From the NCBI GenBank assembly GCA_030740295.1, contig JASLXP010000698.1, positions 1 to 19,889 of the forward strand: a stretch of DNA of 19,889 nucleotides, written 5' to 3'. Below, in pieces: positions 14,631-19,889 of this stretch. Within the stretch, counting starts at the first letter, position 1; every line of letters starts with the position of its first letter. A model generated the notes under the pieces. The model was not told the DNA's origin. It searched no databases and saw only the letters and a list, made by a program, of their open reading frames with translations. The DNA comes from Planctomycetota bacterium. GTDB lineage: Bacteria > Planctomycetota > PUPC01 > JACPCR01. The translations under genes and the position numbers were made by a program.

Positions 14631-14656
14631 GGCCCTGTCTCAAAGTGGACAGGGCC
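14631..14656 (+). terminator. 9-bp perfect hairpin between Spy-like gene and sigma gene
   Basis: GGCCCTGTC (14631-14639) and GACAGGGCC (14648-14656) form a perfect GC-rich stem with an 8-base loop, 23 bases after the Spy-like stop. No U-tract follows, so it is not a textbook intrinsic terminator; it may stabilise the upstream message or attenuate reading into the sigma gene. Two smaller perfect hairpins follow at 14712-14723 and 14739-14753. Confidence 0.45.
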
Positions 14657-14795
14657 GTCGGCAGTTCTTCGCTGTCTGGAGATGACCTTGGCGCCGGTTC
14701 TTGAATTGCGAGGGCTGAAGCCCGTTAATGGTTGTGCTGCGGCCGCTGGCCGCTCTGATTTCCCGCTTGCGGATTCGAGAGCGCAGGAAGAATTG

Positions 14796-15341
14796 ATGGT
14801 TTCTGATGAGGACCTCAAAGACGTCTCAGCCACGCTCAACGGCGATGGCGAGGCGTACGCCCGAATAGTCCGGCGTTATCAGAATCAGATTGGGCAACAG
14901 CTTTGGCGATTCACACGACGATCGGAAATCTGGGAAGAACTCGTCCAGGACACATTCGTTCAAGCTTTCCTGAGCCTGAAGAGCTTTAAGCGGAAAAGCC
15001 CATTCCTTCACTGGCTGCGTAAGATTGCGACTCGTGTCGGTTTTCGATTCTGGAAGACGGAAGAGAAAAGCCGGAAACAGAAACAGCAGTCACTCCAGGA
15101 TTGGGATAAGGAAATTGAAATGACCGATCCGGGCGCGGCGGAAGCGGGGGAGTTGGTTCATGCCGTGCTCGCACAGTTGCCGCCGCGAGACCGGCTCGTG
15201 CTCACGCTGCTCTATCTCGACGAATGCAGCGTTGCCGAGGCCGCCCAACTTTCAGGATGGAGCAAGGCCATGGTGAAAGTTCAGGCACACCGCGCACGTA
15301 AGAAACTCAAAAGTCTCATCGAAGAAAGGAACGACACATGA
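14796..15341 (+). CDS. RNA polymerase sigma factor, ECF type
   Basis: A 181-residue ECF sigma factor that redirects RNA polymerase to a stress or envelope regulon. Region 2 runs from AYARIVRRYQNQIGQQLWRF through EELVQDTFVQAFLSLKSF to PFLHWLRKIATRVGFRFWK. A linker follows, then region 4 with LAQLPPRDRLVLTLLYLDE, the helix-turn-helix SVAEAAQLSGWSKAMVKVQAHRARKKL and the C-terminal helix. I chose ATG 14796 because AGGAAG lies 5-6 bases upstream and the length is then normal. The frame stays open upstream to ATG 14604, which overlaps the Spy-like stop, but the 64 added residues have no sigma features and cover hairpins. Its stop overlaps the next start (ATGA), so it is coupled to the probable anti-sigma gene. 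Confidence 0.9.
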   Translation: MVSDEDLKDVSATLNGDGEAYARIVRRYQNQIGQQLWRFTRRSEIWEELVQDTFVQAFLSLKSFKRKSPFLHWLRKIATRVGFRFWKTEEKSRKQKQQSLQDWDKEIEMTDPGAAEAGELVHAVLAQLPPRDRLVLTLLYLDECSVAEAAQLSGWSKAMVKVQAHRARKKLKSLIEERNDT

Positions 15342-15601
15342 AAAGCCTCAACGATTTTGAACGACTGGCCGACGCGGCTTCTGAAGAGCAAGCGCCGGCA
15401 GTCGACGTCTCAGAACAGGTGCTCAGCCGGATCCGCCATTCGCTGCCTTTACCCCAGATCGAGCCAAACCAGATGTTTGCATTTGCAGGCTTCTCCGCCG
15501 CAGCCGCATGCCTGATCGGCTATCTCTCACTGCAAGCGTGGGATTGCGCGTCTGACCCAATGATCAGCCTTCTCACCTCCGTAACCACGGTGATGCGATG
15601 A
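15338..15601 (+). CDS. Small single-span protein, probable anti-sigma factor (CnrY-like in layout)
   Basis: An 87-residue protein. Residues 1-45 are a soluble, acidic and helical segment (FERLADAASEEQ, DVSEQVLSRIRHSLPLP). One membrane span follows (about 47-67, FAFAGFSAAAACLIGYLSLQ), and a tail of about 20 residues lies on the other side. It overlaps both neighbours by ATGA: the sigma stop upstream and the CpxP-like start downstream. A short cytoplasmic helix plus one span, encoded next to an ECF sigma factor, is the layout of CnrY-type anti-sigma factors, which hold the sigma factor at the membrane. There is no zinc-binding H-x3-C-x2-C motif, so it is not a ZAS-type anti-sigma. The role rests on context and topology, not on sequence similarity. 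AAGGA lies 8 bases upstream. Confidence 0.72.
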   Translation: MKSLNDFERLADAASEEQAPAVDVSEQVLSRIRHSLPLPQIEPNQMFAFAGFSAAAACLIGYLSLQAWDCASDPMISLLTSVTTVMR

Positions 15602-16041
15602 ATGAAACAGATAAAGAAACACCTCCGGAACAGAACCCGTTGCCGGCCGCTCCAGCGTCCCGCCGTTGGGTGACCCTCCTGCTCTGTCTGTTGATTTTCG
15701 GCAGCGGCTGTATCGTCGGAATCGGCGGCGCAGTCCTTTTCATTCGTAACCAGCTCATGCGGGCCGTTCACAATCCGCAGGAAGCGCCGGCCCGTGTCGC
15801 GGTCATTCTCAAAAGGCGTCTCGATCTTGACGAGGATCAACGTGCAAAGATCGAAACCATCCTGCGCGAACGGCAGCAATCGCTCATGGCAATCCGGGCC
15901 GATTCCCAGCCGCGAGTTGAGGAGCAGCTTGATCTTGTCCAGGCACAGATAGCAGAACTGCTGGATGAGCCCAGGCGTATTAAGTTCTTGAAACGAATGA
16001 AACACTTCAGGGAGTCATGGACGCCCAGGCTGCCGAAGTGA
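15598..16041 (+). CDS. Membrane-anchored CpxP/CnrX-like periplasmic sensor
   Basis: A 147-residue protein with a short cytoplasmic N-terminus, one membrane span (about 24-49, WVTLLLCLLIFGSGCIVGIGG) and a helical periplasmic domain. The domain contains R74-L-D-L-D-E-D-Q81, an LTxxQ-like start, then RAKIETILRERQQ and the long helix VEEQLDLVQAQIAELLDEPRR. This is the layout and nearly the size of CnrX, the membrane-bound metal sensor that controls the CnrY/CnrH pair, and of other 'periplasmic heavy metal sensor' proteins. Candidate ligands are H58, M134 and H136, but the CnrX ligand set is not recognisable, so the signal may be metal or misfolded protein. The start ATG overlaps the stop of the single-span gene. 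Last gene of the coupled set. Confidence 0.75.
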   Translation: MNETDKETPPEQNPLPAAPASRRWVTLLLCLLIFGSGCIVGIGGAVLFIRNQLMRAVHNPQEAPARVAVILKRRLDLDEDQRAKIETILRERQQSLMAIRADSQPRVEEQLDLVQAQIAELLDEPRRIKFLKRMKHFRESWTPRLPK

Positions 16042-16052
16042 CGGGAACCATG

Positions 16053-16067
16053 CGCTATCCGATAGCG
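16053..16067 (+). terminator. Small hairpin after the CpxP/CnrX-like gene
   Basis: CGCTAT, a 3-base loop (CCG) and ATAGCG form a 6-bp hairpin 11 bases past the stop at 16041. There is no U-tract behind it. It may be a weak terminator or a message-stabilising end for the sigma operon. An alternative outer pairing TGACG (16039-16043) with CGTCA (16066-16070) overlaps it. Confidence 0.25.
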
Positions 16068-16120
16068 TCAGAACGGTGATTCTGCGACAGTGAAATCATC
16101 GTTTCAGCTTCTTCGACGCA

Positions 16121-16810
16121 ATGCAGCACACTTCATCTGATAAAGCTGGTGTCTCCGGTCTTTCACTCGCTGAACTGGTCGTCGTGATAGGCATCATCAC
16201 AATGCTGGCCGTCATTCTGATTCCGCTGCTGCCTGGTTTTCAAGGCAAAGCGCATCAGCTCAAATGCGGTAACAATTTGAAAGAACTTGGGACGGCGCTC
16301 TTTCTCTACAGCGAACAGAACGGCGGACACCTGCCCGATTTCCGCTACAGCCGCTGGAGCGGAGCGATGCATCAGAATACGCCAGGAGTTTATACATGGC
16401 GCGCCCTGGCCGATGGCACAATCGTGTGGTTTATCGATGAACGCGATTCGAAGGAATTTCATTGTCCGTCTCAGCCGCTTGTCAGACTGAACACGCAAGG
16501 TGTCCGCAGCCACTATGCCGGGCTGTCCATCCATTCCTTTATGGGGTTTCAGGATTTTGAAAATCCGGAAGACGCAGTTCTGCTTTTTGAGAATGAGCCA
16601 GACCCGGCCCAGGTGCTCGAATCCCGTGGGACCCAAGAAACTATTCTCTATGCCTACGATTCATTCGAGCCGGGCATTGTTCCACTGCGTGTTGCCGCCA
16701 ATCACGGGGCCGGAGGACAGATTCTCTTCGCCACTCAAAGGGTGGAATTAGTAAGAGACGAAGATATGGACATCGCCACATGGCATGACGAGTATGCAAT
16801 GGAAAAGTAG
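16121..16810 (+). CDS. Prepilin-like (type II secretion/DUF1559-type) protein
   Basis: A 229-residue protein with a class III signal: a short charged leader, then G13 with L14-S-L-A-E18 and the hydrophobic helix ELVVVIGIITMLAVILIPLL. Cleavage after G13 and E at +5 fit prepilin peptidase substrates. The mature part has the LKCGNNLKELGTALFLYSEQNGGHLPD stretch shared with the large family of pseudopilin-like proteins in Planctomycetota, Lentisphaerota and relatives, plus two cysteines and the C-terminal NHGAGGQILFA motif near a short tail. Such proteins are often present in many copies and are thought to form or decorate surface or periplasmic structures. No pilus assembly gene is nearby. No good ribosome site precedes ATG 16121. 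Its TAG stop (16808-16810) lies inside the first bases of the palindromic element, so the original C-terminus may have been longer or different. Confidence 0.85.
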   Translation: MQHTSSDKAGVSGLSLAELVVVIGIITMLAVILIPLLPGFQGKAHQLKCGNNLKELGTALFLYSEQNGGHLPDFRYSRWSGAMHQNTPGVYTWRALADGTIVWFIDERDSKEFHCPSQPLVRLNTQGVRSHYAGLSIHSFMGFQDFENPEDAVLLFENEPDPAQVLESRGTQETILYAYDSFEPGIVPLRVAANHGAGGQILFATQRVELVRDEDMDIATWHDEYAMEK

Positions 16811-17092
16811 GTCAAGACGGGGGCGTCTTTACGGATTTCAGGGGCAACGCCCCGCCGGTTTGCCTAGCCCAGCCCGGCGGGCTGGGAAGTAATGAAGCAC
16901 AATCAAAGGGGCAACGCCCCGATCATTTGCACGACTGACCTGCTGCAAATGGCCGGGGCGTTGCCCCTGAATGGCAATTCTTCTGTAAACCCAGCCCGTT
17001 TGGCTGGGCTAGGCAAACGACCGGGGCTTCGCCCCTGAACAAGGGGACTCCCATAATCTTAGATCCGTAAAGCTCTCCCGTCTTGACCTACT
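16806..17092. repeat. 287-bp MITE-like palindromic element
   Basis: The element ends in perfect 16-bp inverted repeats, AGTAGGTCAAGACGGG (16806-16821) and its complement (17077-17092). Inside, further arms pair in order: CTTTACGGAT (16827-16836) with 17063-17072; GTTTGCCTAGCCCAGCC (16858-16874) with 17002-17018; and AGGGGCAACGCCCCG (16907-16921) with 16954-16968, plus ATTTGCA (16925-16931) with 16944-16950. The centre is a 12-base loop (16932-16943). Arms also fold locally, for example CCCAGCCC/GGGCTGGG at 16868-16886. A GGGGC-x3-GCCCC unit occurs four times, two in each orientation. No open frame is carried. Both ends read GGTCAAGACGGG after a TA step, which would fit a TA target duplication as in IS630/mariner-type MITEs, but this is inference. 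Lying between convergent genes, it can also act as a two-way terminator. Confidence 0.8.
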
Positions 17093-17146
17093 AGCCCTTC
17101 CAAAGTTTCTTGTGCTTGGATACTGACTAACTTCTCCAGCAATGAC

Positions 17147-18676
17147 TCACTCATCCACCTCGCGTGACCAATCCGCGATGGCGTGATTCACATCCGCAAT
17201 GGCCGGGTAGATTTTGCTGTAAATCTCGAACGCTCGATCGTAAGCGGCCTTCTTCCCTGGCCGGGGAGAAAATGTTTTGCGAACACTTACCAATTGATCC
17301 GTCGCTTCTTTGAGAGAGGGAAAGATCCCAACGGCCGTGCCTGCAAGCACTGCCGCTCCCAGGCACCCGGCCTCGGCGACCGTGAGCGCGTGTAAATCTG
17401 TACCCAGGATGTCGGCTTTGGACTGGAGCCATTCATCAGATTTGGCACCGCCGCCGATAGCGTGAAGCCGCTGAATTTCCAGACCGGCTTCACGAATGGA
17501 ATCGAGATTGACACGCATTTCATAGGCGATGCCGTCAAGGATGGCTCGCACCATATGGCCCGGATTCGAAACAGTGCGAAGGCCGAGAATGGCGCCCCGG
17601 GAATCTCCGTCCAGGTATGGCGTGCCGCTGCCCGTGAAGTGTGGCAGCAGAAAAACTTCCGCCGGCCCGGCCGCCGCATTTTCCACCATGATGTCGTACA
17701 CGTCTCTTCCGCTGGCCCCTGCCTCAGCAAGCTCTGCAACGGCAAAATTGTCTCGGTACCATTTGAGCACGTTTCCAGCGCTGTAAACAAAGGCAAGCGT
17801 CACCCATCGGTCTGGGACCACGTGCGGATAAACCGAGAGATTCTGTTTGAGTAGCCCCTCTGAAAGGATCGGCTCTTCCATGGCGATCGTCATGCACTCC
17901 ACCGTGCCCGTCGTATCCGTGCCGACTCCCGGATCGAGGACGCCCGCGCCGAGCGCACAGACTGGCTGGTCGTGGCCGCCAGTGACTACTTTCACTCCGG
18001 ACGGCAGACCGAGATCGGACGCAATGGCAGCCGGCACTTCCCCGATGACCTCACCGGCCTGCGCTGCGCGCGGCAACAATTCCGCATCGACACCCGCTGC
18101 GTCCAATATCTCCTCATTCCAATTCTTAGCGCGGACGTCCAACATCATGCTCCGTCCGGCGACGGATAGATCGATGACCGGCTCGACGCCCAGCTTTGCT
18201 GCCACGTAGTCTCCGTAGTGCAGAAACTTCCACGTCTCTTTATAAAGGTCGGGTTCGTTGTCCCGCATCCACATGATTTTTGAAAGCGCGTACGAGCAGT
18301 GCAGCGACATGCCCGTCTTGGCGAACACTTCAATTTCGCTGAGCTTTTCGCCGAGCTGACCCACCTGTTTCTGCGAACGGTTATCCACAGAGGTAAAGGA
18401 CCTGCGGAGCGGGTTGCCCTGTTTATCGACCGGATGAAAGCCCTCGCCAAGCACGGACGTGCTGATTGCTCTTACTGGTGAGTTTGAGCTTGCCGTGGTC
18501 TCTTTGATGACTTCAGTGATGCACGCCCAGATTTTATCCGGATCGATTTCCGCCCAGCCCGGCTTTGGAAAGAGCTGCTCATATTCGCGATACGCGGTGG
18601 AGAGAATCTCTCCCTGATCGGAAAAAACGATTGCCTTGCAGCCGGTCGTACCGACATCGAGTCCCAGTAAACTCAT
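17147..18676 (-). CDS. FGGY-family carbohydrate kinase (xylulokinase-like)
   Basis: A 509-residue sugar kinase of the FGGY family, which phosphorylates a pentulose, hexulose or polyol with ATP in the cytoplasm. The phosphate-1 motif is L6-D-V-G-T-T-G12, the catalytic base is D236 in GGHDQP, and the ATP-binding motifs are DTTGTVE (254-260) and AIGGGAKSDEWLQSKADILG followed by AEAGCLGAAVLAG, the FGGY signature 2. Length and these motifs are closest to xylulokinases, but the substrate residues that separate xylulose, fuculose, gluconate and erythritol kinases cannot be judged by eye, so no symbol is given. ATG 18676 has AGGAAAG 8 bases upstream. It stands alone, with the palindromic element after its stop; no isomerase, transporter or regulator is adjacent. 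Confidence 0.92.
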   Translation of the reverse strand: MSLLGLDVGTTGCKAIVFSDQGEILSTAYREYEQLFPKPGWAEIDPDKIWACITEVIKETTASSNSPVRAISTSVLGEGFHPVDKQGNPLRRSFTSVDNRSQKQVGQLGEKLSEIEVFAKTGMSLHCSYALSKIMWMRDNEPDLYKETWKFLHYGDYVAAKLGVEPVIDLSVAGRSMMLDVRAKNWNEEILDAAGVDAELLPRAAQAGEVIGEVPAAIASDLGLPSGVKVVTGGHDQPVCALGAGVLDPGVGTDTTGTVECMTIAMEEPILSEGLLKQNLSVYPHVVPDRWVTLAFVYSAGNVLKWYRDNFAVAELAEAGASGRDVYDIMVENAAAGPAEVFLLPHFTGSGTPYLDGDSRGAILGLRTVSNPGHMVRAILDGIAYEMRVNLDSIREAGLEIQRLHAIGGGAKSDEWLQSKADILGTDLHALTVAEAGCLGAAVLAGTAVGIFPSLKEATDQLVSVRKTFSPRPGKKAAYDRAFEIYSKIYPAIADVNHAIADWSREVDE

Positions 18677-18883
18677 GGTAACTTTCCTGATCCCTGCACA
18701 GTGATATTGATGGCCCCGTCATTCAGTAAGACCAGGATCGTAAAGGCCAGACCTGGAGCGTCAACAGACCGCCTGTCCATGGAATGGCAGACGTACGTCT
18801 TGGGAATTGAAATCACTTTTGCATATGTTATTCCTGGTCTGTTCCAGACGATTCGCTGTTCTACTGATGTAGGAGGAACCGTT
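18677..18883. promoter_or_regulatory. Divergent intergenic region, FGGY kinase / zinc-finger protein
   Basis: These 207 bases separate two divergent genes and should hold their promoters. A TTGAAA at about 18808, followed by TTTTGCATATGTTATTCC, is the most promoter-like stretch for the plus strand, but the spacing is poor. The plus frame is open from 18701, yet it has no ribosome site, whereas AGGAGG lies 7 bases before ATG 18884. No other gene is seen. Confidence 0.35.
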
Positions 18884-19207
18884 ATGGCAAGACAGGCAAT
18901 GTGTTTCACCCACCATGAAAGGCCTGCAAAGACCCGCTGCAGGACGTGCCAGAAACCTGTCTGTTCTGAATGCATCTTTAGTAATTCGGCGGGCCAATTC
19001 TGCAGTTCCGAGTGTGCGGAGAAGACGAAGAACTTCCAGCCGTGCGACGACACTCAAATCATTGGAGGAAAAATGGGAGGTGGCGTAAAAGCCCTGGTAA
19101 AGGGCGTTGTAGGGATCGTCGGCCTGGCAGCCGTCGCCGTATTTGTAGGTGCGAAATTCCTGAACATTGGGATCTTTAAGAAAATATTGAAGATGGCCGG
19201 GCTATAG
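18884..19207 (+). CDS. Small B-box-like zinc-finger membrane protein
   Basis: A 107-residue protein. The first half carries eight possible zinc ligands: C7-x2-H10, C19-x2-C22, C27-x2-C30 and C40-x3-C44. This is the spacing of a B-box-like or MYND/FLZ-like cross-brace finger, a type often seen in PVC and Myxococcota membrane proteins. The second half has a glycine-rich start (GGKMGGGVKALVKG) and one membrane span (about 70-90, LVKGVVGIVGLAAVAVFVG), ending in a basic helix. It probably lies at the inner membrane with the finger in the cytoplasm. Function is unknown; protein-protein contact is more likely than DNA binding. The start is set by AGGAGG 7 bases upstream; the longer frame from 18701 is rejected. 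The Nudix gene begins 11 bases after its stop, so the two are probably co-transcribed. Confidence 0.82.
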   Translation: MARQAMCFTHHERPAKTRCRTCQKPVCSECIFSNSAGQFCSSECAEKTKNFQPCDDTQIIGGKMGGGVKALVKGVVGIVGLAAVAVFVGAKFLNIGIFKKILKMAGL

Positions 19208-19211
19208 ATAA

Positions 19212-19256
19212 GGCATCCATGAAAGAAACAGTTAGGGCATCCATGAAAGAAACAGT
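19212..19256 (+). repeat. Tandem duplication over the Nudix start (24-base period)
   Basis: A 21-base sequence beginning GGCATCCATGAAAGAAACAG occurs at 19212-19232 and again at 19236-19256, a period of 24 bases or 8 codons. Each copy carries an ATG and a G-rich site 5 bases upstream (AAGG before the first, AGGG before the second). The duplication keeps the frame, so the protein can start as MKETVRAS-MKETVHQH or at the second copy only. Confidence 0.85.
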
Positions 19257-19779
19257 GCACCAACACCCGGACGAAAAACTTGAGGTCTATGATGACAAAG
19301 GCAAGAAGACTGGATTGCGGAAGAGGTCGGAAGTCCATGGAAATCCTGCTCTCATTCATCGGGTGGCCCATGTATTGGTTTTCAATTCGAAGGGCGAGCT
19401 TTATCTACAGAAACGCGCCGAAAACAAAGATGTGCAGCCGGGAAAGTGGGACACTTCCGTCGGCGGACATCTAAATCCGAAGGAGAGTTTTCTGCAGGCC
19501 GCGAAGAGAGAAATGCAGGAAGAGCTTGGCCTTCCCCAGGACCTGAATCTGGTGCACTTATATGACTACCCGTGGCGGACGGATTTCGAATCCGAGGATG
19601 TGCGCACTTATGCCGCGACTTGGGATGGCGAGATCCATCCTGATACGGATGAAATCAGTGAAGGCAGGTTCTTGGACTTGATGGATCTCAAGGCAAAGAT
19701 CCGTTCGGAAGAGTTTACGCCCAACCTGCGAAGAGAACTGGAGCTCTACCAGAACTGGGGATCCCTGAGCAGGATCTAG
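19219..19779 (+). CDS. Nudix hydrolase (YfcD/IPP-isomerase-like branch)
   Basis: A 186-residue Nudix protein, an enzyme family that hydrolyses nucleoside diphosphates linked to another group and uses Mg2+ or Mn2+. The Nudix box is complete: G83-x5-E89-x7-R97-E98-x2-E101-E102-x-G104. The segment before it, EVYDDKGKKTGLRKRSEVHG, then VLVFNSKGELYLQKRAENKD and GKWDTSVGGHLNPKE, is typical of the YfcD branch, which resembles isopentenyl-diphosphate isomerase. A true isomerase would need an extra active-site cysteine in the equivalent place, and none is seen, so hydrolase is favoured. Two in-frame starts, 19219 and 19243, lie in a tandem duplication; the first is used here. It follows the zinc-finger gene by 11 bases and ends 13 bases before the convergent partial gene. 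The exact substrate is unknown. Confidence 0.92.
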   Translation: MKETVRASMKETVHQHPDEKLEVYDDKGKKTGLRKRSEVHGNPALIHRVAHVLVFNSKGELYLQKRAENKDVQPGKWDTSVGGHLNPKESFLQAAKREMQEELGLPQDLNLVHLYDYPWRTDFESEDVRTYAATWDGEIHPDTDEISEGRFLDLMDLKAKIRSEEFTPNLRRELELYQNWGSLSRI

Positions 19780-19792
19780 GGGATTCGAGCCG

Positions 19793-19889
19793 TCACTTTT
19801 CTATCCGCTTCGTCTTCGTGATCCGTTTCAGCCGATCCTGATATTCCTGCAGATATTTCAAAGCTTCGTCGTTTGACTTTACGTTCCTT
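19793..19889 (-). CDS. C-terminal fragment of an unknown gene (partial)
   Basis: The minus-strand frame is open from the window edge to TGA at 19793-19795 and gives 32 visible residues. They are highly charged and helical (NDEALKYLQEYQDRLKRIT, then a lysine/arginine-rich end KTKRIEK), as at the end of a coiled-coil or basic-tailed protein. The gap to the Nudix stop is 13 bases, so the two genes are convergent. The piece is too short to name a family; the frame is chosen by composition and position alone. Confidence 0.5.
   Translation of the reverse strand, partial: RNVKSNDEALKYLQEYQDRLKRITKTKRIEK

Noticed and set aside
16811..17146. CRISPR-like repeat array
   Set aside because: The GC-rich repeats are inverted and nested with irregular spacing, not direct repeats separated by unique spacers of constant length.
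18701..18883. N-terminal extension of the zinc-finger gene
   Set aside because: No ribosome site at 18701, while AGGAGG lies at ideal distance from ATG 18884 and the finger starts right after it.

Overview
The window looks like a chromosomal segment from a moderately GC-rich, free-living bacterium. The gene families point to the PVC group or a neighbouring phylum (Planctomycetota, Lentisphaerota, Hydrogenedentota-type lineages). The signs are two Gfo/Idh/MocA oxidoreductases, an oligogalacturonate-lyase-type beta-propeller, a prepilin-like protein with a class III signal, a TPR/membrane protein with an N-terminal zinc ribbon, and a GluRS of the 'GDPHVGTAYIALFN' type. Shine-Dalgarno sites, signal peptides and a lipobox show it is bacterial. 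The phylum is inferred from family resemblance only. No tRNA, rRNA, CRISPR array, prophage or transposase gene was seen.

Layout. Positions 1-357 hold the ATP-binding end of a histidine kinase. Positions 371-3190 (minus) form a probable three-gene operon: Gfo/Idh/MocA oxidoreductase, SCP-x-type thiolase and DUF35 acyl-CoA-associated protein, with a 23-bp palindrome upstream. Positions 3524-7982 (minus) hold a run of envelope genes: a zinc-ribbon/TPR/polytopic membrane protein, a lipoprotein, a single-span protein and a secreted HExxH metallopeptidase. gltX lies at 8161-9666 (plus). A lyase-like propeller protein (9756-10988, minus) is divergent from a membrane-anchored DUF3137-like protein (11069-12724, plus), which is followed by a second Gfo/Idh/MocA gene (12816-13907).

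Positions 14122-16041 (plus) are the most interesting part. They encode a secreted Spy/CpxP-like protein, then three ATGA-coupled genes: an ECF sigma factor, an 87-residue single-span protein and a 147-residue membrane-anchored protein with a CpxP-like domain. This matches the CnrH/CnrY/CnrX sigma, anti-sigma and periplasmic sensor arrangement in size and topology, so it is probably an envelope- or metal-stress regulon. A prepilin-like gene follows (16121-16810).

Positions 16806-17092 are a 287-bp palindromic element with nested inverted repeats and 16-bp perfect ends, resembling a MITE. It overlaps the stop codon of the prepilin-like gene. It is followed by an FGGY sugar kinase (17147-18676, minus), a small B-box-like zinc-finger membrane protein, a Nudix hydrolase whose start region is tandemly duplicated, and the C-terminal end of a minus-strand gene that runs off the window.

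The sugar kinase, the two oxidoreductases and the lyase-like protein together suggest use of sugars or plant/algal polysaccharide products. They are not in one operon and no pathway can be closed from this window.
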